Translations under genes and position numbers: made by a program
In this document: positions 35,971 through 46,733 of the stretch, in pieces
How positions within the stretch are numbered: position 1 is the first letter of the stretch
How the letters are laid out: each line of letters opens with the position of its first letter
Notes under the pieces: model-generated
The model's input: the letters and a program-made list of their open reading frames with translations, nothing else
Told to the model about the DNA's origin: nothing
Database searches by the model: none
From: Microlunatus kandeliicorticis
Lineage (GTDB): Bacteria > Actinomycetota > Actinomycetes > Propionibacteriales > Propionibacteriaceae
DNA: 64,000 nt
Reading direction: 5' to 3'
Assembly: GCF_014137855.1 (NCBI RefSeq)
Contig: NZ_JACGWT010000002.1
Location: 1-64,000, forward strand

Positions 35971-36106
35971 CGGCGCCTCCTCCCGTTCCGTTCCTGTGTC
36001 GGCCTGCCGGACCCGGTGGCCCGGTCGGCCCGTGTGCGAGGCAGCGCCCGGCCCGGCCGCGAGGGCCGGGACGGACGCTGTCGATCATCCCTCACCGGGG
36101 TGAGGT

Positions 36107-36798
36107 TCACTCGCCCTCCGCGGGCGACGCGCCCTCGGCCGCCGGGGCAGCCGCGCCGTCGCCGTCGGGCTCGGCCACCGCCACCCGGGCCGGGCGGACG
36201 ACCCGGTCCTTGATCGTGTAGCCGCGCTGGAGCACCGCCACGCAGGTCGGACCGGTGATCGGCTCGCCGTTCACCTCGGTCGCGTGGCTGTGCATCAGCG
36301 CCTCGTGCACGTGCGGGTCGAACGCGTCCCCCACCTGCCCGAAGGGCACCAGCCCGAGCTTCGCCGTGACCCGTTCGAGGTCGTCGGCCACCGCCCGGAA
36401 GCCGGCCGACAGCTCCTCGTGCTCACGCGCCGCGGACACGTTGTCGAGCGTGGTCAACAGCTCGCGGAGCACCGCCTCGATGCCGCTCTGCCGGGCCTGG
36501 TCACGGTCCCGGTCGACCCGGCGCTTGTAGTTGACGTACTCGGCCTGCAGCCGCTGCAGGTCGGAGGTCCGGTCGGCGAGCGCAGCCTGGAGGGCCGTCA
36601 CCTCGTCGTTCGCACCCGCGGCCTCCGGGGCGGACGCGCCGCCCGGGGCGGGCGCGCCCGCCGCAGTCTCCTGCGTCGGGCGCACCTGGCCGGTCTCCGG
36701 GTCGATCCGCCGTCGGTCGCGCACGGTCGGTCCGGTCTGCTCCTGCTCGGCCTCGGAGGCGGCGTGACGGGCTTCGGTCGGACGGTCGGAGCCGTCGC

Positions 36799-36802
<4 letters not shown>
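36107..36802 (-). CDS. grpE: Nucleotide exchange factor GrpE
   Basis: 231 residues, GTG overlapping the dnaK stop (GTGA). A long charged N-terminus (~75 residues) is followed by the coiled-coil [21 protein letters not shown] and the beta domain with [19 protein letters not shown] and [20 protein letters not shown]. GrpE releases ADP from DnaK. The acidic/Ala-rich tail ([21 protein letters not shown]) is disordered. A gap of 136 nt separates it from dnaJ. Confidence 0.96.
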
Positions 36803-38682
<1,880 letters not shown>

Positions 38683-38763
38683 GTGTCTGTTTCCTCCAGA
38701 GAAGTACGGGATGCTGACGGGTTGTCCTGCGTGGTCCTGCCACTCGGGTCAACCGGGCCGACA

Positions 38764-38782
38764 TTGAGTGTATTCCGCTCAA
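38764..38782. promoter_or_regulatory. HAIR (HspR operator), dnaK-proximal
   Basis: Perfect TTGAG-N9-CTCAA, within the dnaK leader, downstream of the inferred start point. Confidence 0.88.
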
Positions 38783-38791
38783 CTTCGGGTC

Positions 38792-38810
38792 TTGAGTGAC
38801 CCGTGCTCAA
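38792..38810. promoter_or_regulatory. HAIR (HspR operator) overlapping the dnaK -10
   Basis: Perfect TTGAG-N9-CTCAA; its outer base is shared with the minus-strand -10 CATAGT. Centre 28 bp from the dnaK-proximal site. Confidence 0.9.
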
Positions 38811-38845
38811 CTATGCACCATCGCTCCGCGCGCGTTCAAGCGGGG

Positions 38846-38864
38846 TTGAGTCGACCTCGCTCAG
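38846..38864. promoter_or_regulatory. HAIR (HspR operator), upstream of the dnaK -35
   Basis: TTGAG-N9-CTCAG with one mismatch, in the shared region toward DoxX. Confidence 0.7.
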
Positions 38865-38990
38865 CTTGCTCACCGGCCGTTTCGGCCCGCCCTGGCGGCG
38901 TGGTGACGTCCCGCCGCGTCGACCGCTCACTAGGGTCGGCGTCGAGGTCGAGGCGCGGCCGGGAGTCGGCGGGTGAGGGGACGGGATCGG

Positions 38991-39491
<501 letters not shown>

Positions 39492-39540
39492 ACCCGACCC
39501 CGGCCGAGCGCCACGACACCGAGCCCCACGGCGCCCAGCC

Positions 39541-39583
39541 TCACAGCGAAGTCATAGGTCGGACACAGACCGTCGCTCACAGC
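39541..39583 (+). promoter_or_regulatory. PhoP-box-like direct repeats upstream of the PhoP-like regulator
   Basis: Heptamers TCACAGC (39541), TCATAGG (39552) and ACACAGA (39563) are spaced exactly 11 bp, and a further TCACAGC lies at 39577. TCACAGC-N4-TCACAGC is the known box of mycobacterial PhoP. It lies 19-61 nt before the regulator's ATG, so autoregulation is likely. Confidence 0.6.
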
Positions 39584-39601
39584 CGGTGCCAAGCTGAGGT
39601 C

Positions 39602-40339
39602 ATGGCCCGACCCGCAGCAGCCCCGACCCTGACCCGCGCCGACGGGTCGCCGATCCGCGTCCTCACCGTCGACGACGAAGCCAGCCTGACCGAGCTGCTC
39701 TCGATGGCGATGCGCTACGAGGGCTGGCAGGTCAGCACCGCGGCCACCGGCACCGAGGCGGTGAAGGTGGCCCGTGAGGTGCGACCCGACGCCATCGTGC
39801 TGGACATGATGCTGCCCGACTTCGACGGGCTCGAGGTGATGCGGCGGATCCGCACCGAGGACCCCGACGTCCCGGTGATCTTCCTGACCGCCCGGGACGC
39901 GGTCGAGGACCGGATCGGCGGGCTGACCGCCGGCGGCGATGACTACGTCACCAAGCCGTTCAGCCTCGAGGAGGTGATCGCCCGGCTCCGCGGGCTGCTC
40001 CGGCGCACCGGGGTGGCCGAGAACCGCAGCGACTCGACCCTGGTGGTCGGCGACCTCCGGCTCGACGAGGACAGCCACGAGGTCTTCCGCGGCGACGACG
40101 AGATTCACCTGACCGCCACCGAGTTCGAGCTGCTGCGCTATCTGATGCGCAACCCGCGCCGGGTCCTCAGCAAGGCCCAGATCCTCGACCGGGTCTGGAA
40201 CTACGACTTCGGCGGGCAGGCCAACGTGGTCGAGCTCTACATCTCCTACCTGCGCAAGAAGATCGACGCCGAGCGGCCGCCGATGATCCACACCATGCGC
40301 GGGGCCGGCTACGTGTTGCGGCCGGCCGCGCCGACGTGA
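39602..40339 (+). CDS. OmpR/PhoP-family response regulator
   Basis: 245 residues. Receiver domain with VDDEAS, phosphorylation site D68 in IVLDMMLPDFDG, the T/K of IFLTARD and YVTKPF, then the winged-helix output domain (LTATEFELLRYLMRNPRRVLSKAQILDRVWNYDFGGQANVVELYISYLRKKID). The receiver-output signature GGDDYVTKPFSLEEVIARLR and YDFGG..NVVE closely resemble mycobacterial PhoP. The sensor kinase gene overlaps by 4 nt. Direct repeats before it suggest autoregulation. Confidence 0.95.
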   Translation: MARPAAAPTLTRADGSPIRVLTVDDEASLTELLSMAMRYEGWQVSTAATGTEAVKVAREVRPDAIVLDMMLPDFDGLEVMRRIRTEDPDVPVIFLTARDAVEDRIGGLTAGGDDYVTKPFSLEEVIARLRGLLRRTGVAENRSDSTLVVGDLRLDEDSHEVFRGDDEIHLTATEFELLRYLMRNPRRVLSKAQILDRVWNYDFGGQANVVELYISYLRKKIDAERPPMIHTMRGAGYVLRPAAPT

Positions 40340-42102
40340 TCCGGCTGCGGCTCCGACCGCGGGGATCCGGACGCCGAGCCAGCAGCGAGCAGGGCGGGCA
40401 TCCACAGGGCGTTCCCGGCGGTTCCCCGGCCGGGCCGGGGTTCGCGCCGCCCGGGGGGCCGGAGGTGCTGGTCACCGGCCAGCCGTCGTCGACAGCCCCG
40501 TCAGCAGCCCGGTCAGCAGCCCGGTCAGAAGCGCAGCCGGCTCCCTCGTCGGCAGCGGGGACCTCTCCGGATCCGGGCCCGGGCGTCCCCCCGCCCGGTC
40601 CAGGCGGTGCCGTCGCGGCGCAGCCCACCCCGCTGGGTCGGGGCACGCTGGGCCGCAAGCTGGTGCTCCGGGTGGTCGCGCTGGTGGCCCTGGCCGCGGT
40701 GCTGCTCAGCGGCGCCTCGGCCCTGGCCACCCGGCAGCTGCTGCTGCACAACGTCGACACCCAGCTGCAGTACTCGACCTCGCGGATCCGCAACGACTCC
40801 GGTCCGGGTGGCGATCCCGGCGGCGGGCTGTTCCAGCCCGGCCAGGTGATCGGCACCTTCGTGGCCGTCTACACCACGTCCGGCCAGGCGCTGTTCAACG
40901 TCGTGCAGGGCGACGGCCGCCAGCAGTACCGGATGCCCGCGGTCGCCGTCTCCGAGCTCTACGCGACCCAGCCGACCTCCGACATCACCTCGGTGACCCT
41001 CACCGGTCTCGGGCACTACCGGGTCGTCTCGTACACCCGGACGCTGGTCGACCAGAACGGCGACACCATCCAGGCGGTGATCGTCACCGGTGTGCCGCTG
41101 GCCCAGGTCGACCACACCCTGGTCTCGCTGCTGATCATGCAGGGGCTGTTGTCGGTGCTGGCCATCGGCGGGGCGGCGATCGGCGCCCGGACCCTGGTGA
41201 TCCGCAGCCTGCGGCCGCTCAACCGGGTGGCCGGGATCGCCCAGCAGGTGTCACGGCTGCCGCTCGACCGCGGTGAGGTCGCGCTGGCGGTCCGGGTCGC
41301 TCCCGCCGACGCCGACCCCTCCTCCGAGGTCGGCCGGGTCGGTCAGGCGATCAACCACATGCTGGCCAACGTCGACGGCGCGCTGGCCGCCCGGCAGGCC
41401 AGCGAGATGAAGGTGCGCCAGTTCGTCGCCGACGCCTCGCACGAGCTGCGGAACCCGCTGGCCTCGATCCGCGGGTACGCGGAGCTGACCCGGCGGGGGC
41501 GGGACGAACTGCCGCCCGACGCGGCGTACGCGATGACCCGGGTCGAGTCCGAGGCCGCGCGGATGTCCAAGCTGGTCGAGGACCTGCTGCTGCTCGCCCG
41601 CCTCGACTCCGGACCCGACATGCAGGTCCGCCCCATCGACCTGGCCCCGCTGGTGATCGACGCGGTCAGCGACGCGCGGGCGGCCGGCCCCGACCACCAG
41701 TGGGCGCTCGAGCTGCCCGACGAGCCGGTGGTCGCCCTCGGTGAGCCGAACCGGGTGCTCCAGGTGCTCACCAACCTGCTCGCCAACGCCCGCAACCACA
41801 CGCCCGAGGGCACCCGGGTGGAGGTCGGGCTCGGTCACGCCGCCGACGGCCGGGCGCTGATCACGGTCACCGACGACGGTCCGGGGATCCCGGACTCGCT
41901 GCAAGCCAGCGTCTTCGAGCGTTTCACCCGTGCCGACAGCTCGCGGGCGCGCTCGCTCAACGGGACGCCGGTGACCAGCACCGGGCTGGGACTGGCCATC
42001 GTGGCCGCGGTGGTCGAGGCGCACCACGGCGAGGTGCGGGTGGAGAGCCGACCGGGCCGGACCCGCTTCAGCGTGTTCCTGCCCGCGGTCACCGCCTCCT
42101 GA
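40336..42102 (+). CDS. Sensor histidine kinase, partner of the PhoP-like regulator
   Basis: 588 residues, GTG overlapping the regulator stop. The first ~105 residues are an unusual Ala/Pro/Gly/Ser-rich extension with a short repeat (SAARSAARSEAQ). Then TM1 (LVLRVVALVALAAVLLSG), an extracellular sensor of ~140 residues, TM2 near LLIMQGLLSVLAIGGAAIG, HAMP (LRPLNRVAGIAQQ), HisKA with H369 in DASHELRNPLASI, and HATPase with NLLANARNHTP, DDGPGIP and GLGLAIV. It probably phosphorylates D68. The signal is unknown. If a later start applies, the extension is not translated. Confidence 0.93.
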   Translation: MIRLRLRPRGSGRRASSEQGGHPQGVPGGSPAGPGFAPPGGPEVLVTGQPSSTAPSAARSAARSEAQPAPSSAAGTSPDPGPGVPPPGPGGAVAAQPTPLGRGTLGRKLVLRVVALVALAAVLLSGASALATRQLLLHNVDTQLQYSTSRIRNDSGPGGDPGGGLFQPGQVIGTFVAVYTTSGQALFNVVQGDGRQQYRMPAVAVSELYATQPTSDITSVTLTGLGHYRVVSYTRTLVDQNGDTIQAVIVTGVPLAQVDHTLVSLLIMQGLLSVLAIGGAAIGARTLVIRSLRPLNRVAGIAQQVSRLPLDRGEVALAVRVAPADADPSSEVGRVGQAINHMLANVDGALAARQASEMKVRQFVADASHELRNPLASIRGYAELTRRGRDELPPDAAYAMTRVESEAARMSKLVEDLLLLARLDSGPDMQVRPIDLAPLVIDAVSDARAAGPDHQWALELPDEPVVALGEPNRVLQVLTNLLANARNHTPEGTRVEVGLGHAADGRALITVTDDGPGIPDSLQASVFERFTRADSSRARSLNGTPVTSTGLGLAIVAAVVEAHHGEVRVESRPGRTRFSVFLPAVTAS

Positions 42103-42140
42103 CGGCGCCGGACGCGCCCGGGAACGCCGGGAAGGTGCGC

Positions 42141-42191
42141 CGCGCCCGGCCGGGGTGCCAGGCCCCGGCGCCGGGCACCTGGCCGGGCGCG
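42141..42191. terminator. Bidirectional terminator hairpin
   Basis: CGCGCCCGGCC (42141-42151) pairs perfectly with GGCCGGGCGCG (42181-42191); inside, GGTGCC pairs with GGCACC. It sits between the histidine kinase and the convergent secreted-protein gene. Confidence 0.75.
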
Positions 42192-42225
42192 GAATCGGTG
42201 GGCCCGCGGAGCGGGCGGTCGCTCG

Positions 42226-42594
42226 CTACAGCGAGGCGTTCATCCAGGCGACGCGGTTGCGGCCGCAGGAGACGCCGCGCCAGCTCGACCAGCTGCCGAG
42301 GTGCGGGACGGCGTACGGGCCGCCGGTGACGTAGCGGCGGTTGGAGCAGCCCGCGGTCACGTAGAAGGTGGCGAAGAAGTTCATCCCGCGGCAGCGGGCC
42401 TGGGCCTGGTAGTTGCCGCCGACCTTGACCGTGCGGGTCTCGCAGGAGATCCGCTTGGACATCCGGACCTGGTGGGCGGCGGTGACGCTCTGCTGCGGTG
42501 CGGCGTCGGCGGTGAGGGGGCTGGAGCCGAGTGACCCGATCACGCCGGCGGCACCGAGGCCGAGGGCGAGACAGGTCCTGAGGGGCTTGTTCAT
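42226..42594 (-). CDS. Small secreted cysteine-rich protein
   Basis: 122 residues from ATG 42594 with GGAG upstream. Signal peptide MNKPLRTCLALGLGAAGVIG..LTADAAPQQ. The mature ~88 residues hold four cysteines (SCETRTV, RCRGMNF, GCSNRRY, SCGRNRV), enough for two disulfides, and are basic and aromatic (FFATFYVTAGCSNRRY, GSWSSWRG). No family recognised; it could be a cell-wall or antagonistic peptide, but there is no immunity partner. The promoter region has an 11-bp direct repeat of the PhoP-box type. Confidence 0.75.
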   Translation of the reverse strand: MNKPLRTCLALGLGAAGVIGSLGSSPLTADAAPQQSVTAAHQVRMSKRISCETRTVKVGGNYQAQARCRGMNFFATFYVTAGCSNRRYVTGGPYAVPHLGSWSSWRGVSCGRNRVAWMNASL

Positions 42595-42663
42595 GCTGAA
42601 CTCCGGGGGGAAAGGAGGTCGAGGCAAGACGAAACACTTGCGCGATCAACTATCCGGACCAGG

Positions 42664-42681
42664 TCACAGCCAGGTCAACGC
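42664..42681. promoter_or_regulatory. 11-bp direct repeat upstream of the small secreted protein
   Basis: Plus strand TCACAGC (42664)-CAGG-TCAACGC (42675); on the gene's own strand it reads as two TGACCTGG units 11 bp apart. It lies 70-87 nt upstream of the ATG, and a minus-strand GGATAGTT sequence at 42650-42657 could be the -10. Confidence 0.45.
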
Positions 42682-42743
42682 GGGAGACGTCGGCTGAGGA
42701 GATTCTTGGCCAACCCTTCGGCGTGTCCGAGCCGGCGTCGGGC

Positions 42744-44459
42744 TCAGGCGGCCTCGTCGTAGGACTCGACCGTCCGGACGTCGAGGGCGAACTCGACCGG
42801 CCGGGAGCCGAAGAGCATCCGCCCGGCCTGCGCGGCCGCGTCGGCGATCGCCACCTCCACCTGCGCGGCCAGCCCGGCCGGGGTGTGCACCAGCACCTCG
42901 TCGTGCAGGAAGTAGACGAGGTGCGGCCGGCCCAGTCCCGGCCCCGGTCCCTCGGTCCCGAGCTCGCGCAGGGCGGTCCGCAACGCGCCCATCCAGCACA
43001 GCGCCCACTCCGCCGCCGTCCCCTGGACCACGAAGTTGCGGGTGAACCGCCCCCAGTCCCGGGACTGGCGGCGGCTGCGCTGGGCGTCCGCGACATCCGC
43101 CTCGCCCTCCACCAGCCGGCGGTGCAGCTCGCGCCAGCTCTCCGGGGCCTCGGGCGAGCAGCGCCCCAGCCAGGTGCTGACCCGTCGGTAGGCCTCGCCG
43201 TCGCGGGCCGCCTGCTCGACCAGCCCGATCGCCTCCGGGTAGGCGCGGGTCAACCGCGGCATCAGCTGTCCGGAGGTCCCGCTGGTCGCGCCGTACAGCG
43301 CGCCGAGCATCGCCACCTTGGCCTGCGACCGCTCGGCGACCACGCCCTGCCCGACCAGGGCGGCGTACAGGTCGGCCCCCTGCGCGGCGGCCGCCATCGC
43401 CCGGTCCCCCGCCATCGCCGCCAGCACCCGCGGCTCGAGCTGCGCGGCGTCGGCCACCACCAGCCGCCAGCCGGGGTCGGCACGGACCGCGCCGCGGATC
43501 TGCTTGGGCAGCTGGAGCGCGCCGCCGCCGCGGGTGGCCCAGCGCCCGGTGACCACGCCGCCGGGCAGGTACTCCGGCCGCAGCCGGCCGTCGACCACCC
43601 AGCTGTCCATCCAGGCCCAACCGTTCGCGGCGAGCAGCCGGGAGAGCTTCTTGTACTCCAGCAGCGCCGGGATCACCGGGTGGTCGAGCTGCTCGAGCTC
43701 GTGCTGGCGGGTGCTGCCGGCCTCGAGCCCGGCCCGGCGGAGCGCCGGGAGCAGCTCGGTCGGTGAATCGGGGTTGAGCGTGGGGGCGTCGAGTGCGGCG
43801 CGGATCCGGTCCGCCAGGGTCTCGAGCACGACCGGACGCCCGCCGAACCGCGGGCGCGGGCCGAGCAGCCGGGTCAGCGTCGCGTCGTGCGTCCCGACGT
43901 CCCAGGGCAGCCCGTCGTGGCGGAGCTCGGCGGCGATCAGCGCCCCGACCGACTCGGCCGCGACCAGCAGCCGCAGCCGCGCGGCCCGCGAGGAAGTCTC
44001 CACCGCACGCCACTGTCGCCCGAACTCGGCGACCACCGCAGACAGGTCGGGTTCGTCGCGGCCCGCCACCGTCCCCTCGAGCTCCTCCAGCGCGTCGAGC
44101 AGGTCGGGCTCACCCGGCTCGGTCGGCGCGGCCACCGCGAACGGGTCGGGGGCCGCGGGATCGCCGCCGTCCGGCGCAGCCGGCGCGAGCTCGGCGTGCA
44201 GGTTGTCGGTGAGGATCGCCCGGACCAGCCGCAGGTCGTGGCAGCGCCGGACCCGGACGCCGGCGTCGAGCAGCACCGGATAGACCCGTGCGGTGTCGGC
44301 CCACACCCAGCGCAGGCCGTCGGGCTGACCGCGCTCGCGCTCGGCCACCCAGGCCGGCAACCGGTCCGGGCTGACGGTGTGCTCGGCGATGGGACGGCCT
44401 CCGGCGTCGAGCTCGGCCAGTCGCACCGAGGGCCCGTCGCGGGCCAGGGCGATCAGCAT
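42744..44459 (-). CDS. Family A DNA polymerase without 5'-nuclease domain
   Basis: 571 residues. The C-terminal polymerase domain keeps motif A (VVADAAQLEPRVLA, catalytic Asp retained in a changed D-x-x-Q-L-E-x-R context), motif B (RSQAKVAMLGALYG) and motif C (VYFLHDEVLV with HDE). The N-terminal ~200 residues replace the 3'-5' exonuclease; I do not see DEDD residues, so proofreading is doubtful. No 5' flap nuclease. It resembles the short bifunctional exonuclease/DNA polymerases of Actinomycetota, probably used in repair alongside full PolA. ATG follows TACGCT at 6 nt. Confidence 0.9.
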   Translation of the reverse strand: MLIALARDGPSVRLAELDAGGRPIAEHTVSPDRLPAWVAERERGQPDGLRWVWADTARVYPVLLDAGVRVRRCHDLRLVRAILTDNLHAELAPAAPDGGDPAAPDPFAVAAPTEPGEPDLLDALEELEGTVAGRDEPDLSAVVAEFGRQWRAVETSSRAARLRLLVAAESVGALIAAELRHDGLPWDVGTHDATLTRLLGPRPRFGGRPVVLETLADRIRAALDAPTLNPDSPTELLPALRRAGLEAGSTRQHELEQLDHPVIPALLEYKKLSRLLAANGWAWMDSWVVDGRLRPEYLPGGVVTGRWATRGGGALQLPKQIRGAVRADPGWRLVVADAAQLEPRVLAAMAGDRAMAAAAQGADLYAALVGQGVVAERSQAKVAMLGALYGATSGTSGQLMPRLTRAYPEAIGLVEQAARDGEAYRRVSTWLGRCSPEAPESWRELHRRLVEGEADVADAQRSRRQSRDWGRFTRNFVVQGTAAEWALCWMGALRTALRELGTEGPGPGLGRPHLVYFLHDEVLVHTPAGLAAQVEVAIADAAAQAGRMLFGSRPVEFALDVRTVESYDEAA

Positions 44460-44465
44460 GGCCGG

Positions 44466-44471
44466 AGCGTA
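44466..44471 (-). promoter_or_regulatory. -10 element, leaderless DNA polymerase gene
   Basis: Minus-strand TACGCT, then CCGGCC, then ATG 44459. Confidence 0.6.
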
Positions 44472-44537
44472 CGGCCGCCTCCCGACAGCCGCCGCCGCGA
44501 GCGGGCCGCTGAGCCCGCGCTCAGCCGTCTCGGTGCT

Positions 44538-44577
44538 TCACAGCAGCCTGATAGCCGTGCCCGACGGGGGCCACAGC
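44538..44577 (+). promoter_or_regulatory. PhoP-box-like direct repeats upstream of the ArnT-type gene
   Basis: TCACAGC (44538), then TGATAGC (44549) with exactly 4 nt between, and CCACAGC at 44571, 33 bp from the first copy. It matches the arrangement before the PhoP-like regulator and lies 23-62 nt upstream of the glycosyltransferase ATG. Confidence 0.55.
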
Positions 44578-44599
44578 GCCCGGGCCGAGGGTCGGGGTC

Positions 44600-46705
44600 A
44601 TGAGCTTCGCCACCCTCGACCAGCACCCGGTCCGGGACTCGCACGCCCCCACCGACCGCGGCACCGCCCAGCCCTCCGACGACCGGGCGCAGCGTCCCGG
44701 CGACCGCTCCGACGGTCCGGGTCCGGAGGCGGCGGAGACCGAGCGCCGCCGCTACGCCCGACGGGCCTCGGTCGCCGCCCTGCTGGTCGGCACCGGCGTC
44801 CTTTACCTGTGGGACCTGGCGGCCTCCGGCTGGGCGAACGCCTTCTACGCCGCCGCCGCGCAGGCCGGGTCGCAGAGCTGGAAGGCGTTCCTGTTCGGCT
44901 CGCTCGACGCCTCGAACGCGATCACCGTCGACAAGCCGCCGGCCTCGCTGTGGCTGATGGCGCTGTCGATCCGGCTGTTCGGGCTGAGCTCCTGGAGCCT
45001 GCTCGTCCCGCAGGCGCTGTGCGGGGTGGCCACCGTCGCCGTCCTCTACGCCGCCGTCCGGCGGACCAGCGGACACCGGGCCGGGCTGGCCGCCGGCGTC
45101 GCGCTCGCGCTCACTCCGGTGGCCGCGCTGATGTTCCGCTTCGACAACCCGGACGCGCTGCTGGTGCTGCTGGTCACCGCCGCCTGCGCGGTCACCCTCC
45201 GCGCCGCCGAGCGTGCGTCGAAGGGGTGGCTGGCGCTGGCCGGGGTGCTGATCGGGTTCGCCTTCCTGACCAAGATGCTGCAGGCGTTCCTGGTGCTCCC
45301 GGTGCTGGTGCTGGTCTATCTGCTGGTCGCCCCCACGACGCTGCGCCGCCGGCTCGGTCACCTGCTGCTGGCCTTCGCGACCATGATCGTCTCGCTCGGC
45401 TGGTGGGTGGCCATCGTCGAGCTGGTGCCGGCGTCGATGCGGCCCTACGTGGGCGGCTCGACCGACGACTCGGTGCTCGAGCTGGTCTTCGGCTACAACG
45501 GCCTCGGCCGGATCCTCGGTCAGAGCCACGGCGGCACCGGTGCGCCCGGAGGGGCGATGGCCGGCGGCTTTCCCGGTGGCGGTGGGTTCGGCGGCTTCGG
45601 CGGTCAGACCGGGATCACCCGGCTGTTCACCGGGGTCTCGGGCGGCATGATCAGCTGGCTGCTGCCGGCCGCGCTGCTGCTGGCCGTCGTCGCGGTGGTG
45701 CTCCGCGGCCGCGCCCCCCGCACGGACCGGTCGCGCGCGACCGTCCTGCTCTGGGCCGGGGCGATGCTCCTCACCGGTCTGGTCTTCTCGTTCATGGCCG
45801 GGATCTACCACGACTACTACACGATCGCGCTGGCGCCGCTGGTCGCCGCCACCCTGGCCACCGCCGGCACCCAGGTCTGGGCCGAGCGGCACCGCCGGGG
45901 CCCGCGGATCGCCCTGGCCGCGGCGTCGGCCGTCACTGCGGTCTGGGGCTTCGTCCTGCTCGGCCAGGCCACCGGGCAGCCGTACGCGACCCTCCGCTGG
46001 CTGGTGCTGGTCGTCGGGATCGCGGCGGCCTTCGGGCTGCTCGTCGCCGACCGGCTGCCACGGGTGCTGGCCGGGACGGCGCTGACGCTGGCCCTCGCCT
46101 CCGGGCTGACCGGCCCGGCCGCGTACACCGTGCAGACCGTCGGGACGCCGCACGAGGGCTCGATCCCCACCGCGGGACCGGTGACCGAGCGTGGGGGGTT
46201 CGGCGCCGGCGCCCGCTTCGGCGGCCGGTTCGGTGATCGCTTCGGTGACCGGTTCGGTGATCGCATCCCGGGGCAGGGCGGTCTCGGGGGCACGGCGCCG
46301 AACGGCGGCACCACCGGCCGGACGGGCGCGGGGGCCGGTGGCTTCGGCGATCAGAACGCCTCGGTGGGGAGCTCGCTGCTGGCCCTGCTGCGGTCGTCCG
46401 GCAGCTACACCTGGGCCGCGGCCACGACCGGTTCGACGAGTGCGGCCCGCTACCAGCTGGCCGGCGGGCTGCCGGTGATGGCGATCGGCGGGTTCAGCGG
46501 CAGCGACCCCGCGCCGACCTTGGCGCAGTTCCAGGCCGACGTCGCCGCCGGACGGATCCACTACTACCTGAGCGGCGGCGAGGGCGACCGGATGGGCGGC
46601 CGCGACAGCAGCTCCGAGGCCGCGCAGATCGCCGCCTGGGTCGCCCAGCACTACACCGCGCGCACCGTCGACGGCGTCACCGTCTACGACCTGACCGCCG
46701 GCTGA
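44600..46705 (+). CDS. ArnT/PMT-type membrane glycosyltransferase
   Basis: 701 residues, ATG. A charged ~55-residue N-terminus, then 11 or more transmembrane helices. The first external loop carries the acidic block AITVDKPPASLW typical of PMT_2/ArnT enzymes, which transfer a sugar from a polyprenyl phosphate to a lipid or protein outside the membrane. A Gly-rich loop (PGGGGFGGFGGQTG) and a large C-terminal external domain follow. That domain includes a fourfold FG-D/G-R repeat (residues ~540-555) and ends HYTARTVDGVTVYDL. The GT2-GtrA gene follows 28 nt later, probably making its lipid-linked sugar donor. Confidence 0.88.
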   Translation: MSFATLDQHPVRDSHAPTDRGTAQPSDDRAQRPGDRSDGPGPEAAETERRRYARRASVAALLVGTGVLYLWDLAASGWANAFYAAAAQAGSQSWKAFLFGSLDASNAITVDKPPASLWLMALSIRLFGLSSWSLLVPQALCGVATVAVLYAAVRRTSGHRAGLAAGVALALTPVAALMFRFDNPDALLVLLVTAACAVTLRAAERASKGWLALAGVLIGFAFLTKMLQAFLVLPVLVLVYLLVAPTTLRRRLGHLLLAFATMIVSLGWWVAIVELVPASMRPYVGGSTDDSVLELVFGYNGLGRILGQSHGGTGAPGGAMAGGFPGGGGFGGFGGQTGITRLFTGVSGGMISWLLPAALLLAVVAVVLRGRAPRTDRSRATVLLWAGAMLLTGLVFSFMAGIYHDYYTIALAPLVAATLATAGTQVWAERHRRGPRIALAAASAVTAVWGFVLLGQATGQPYATLRWLVLVVGIAAAFGLLVADRLPRVLAGTALTLALASGLTGPAAYTVQTVGTPHEGSIPTAGPVTERGGFGAGARFGGRFGDRFGDRFGDRIPGQGGLGGTAPNGGTTGRTGAGAGGFGDQNASVGSSLLALLRSSGSYTWAAATTGSTSAARYQLAGGLPVMAIGGFSGSDPAPTLAQFQADVAAGRIHYYLSGGEGDRMGGRDSSSEAAQIAAWVAQHYTARTVDGVTVYDLTAG
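46217..46264 (+). repeat. In-frame 12-bp tandem repeat, four units
   Basis: Units at 46217, 46229, 46241 and 46253 begin TTCGG and encode FGGR-FGDR-FGDR-FGDR in the external domain of the ArnT-type protein. Likely variable in copy number between strains. Confidence 0.8.
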
Positions 46706-46733
46706 CCCACCCCGGACAGCGAGCGGACCAGCC

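Larger units (their letters stand above)
38683..38990. promoter_or_regulatory. Divergent dnaK-DoxX control region with three HAIR sites
   Basis: 308 bp. HAIR inverted repeats lie at 38764-38782 (TTGAG-N9-CTCAA), 38792-38810 (TTGAG-N9-CTCAA) and 38846-38864 (TTGAG-N9-CTCAG). The dnaK core promoter appears to be -35 TTGAAC (minus, 38834-38839) and -10 CATAGT (minus, 38810-38815), 18 bp apart, with the -10 running into the second HAIR exactly as at clpB. A plus-strand TAGGGT at 38931-38936 may be the -10 for DoxX. Confidence 0.85.
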
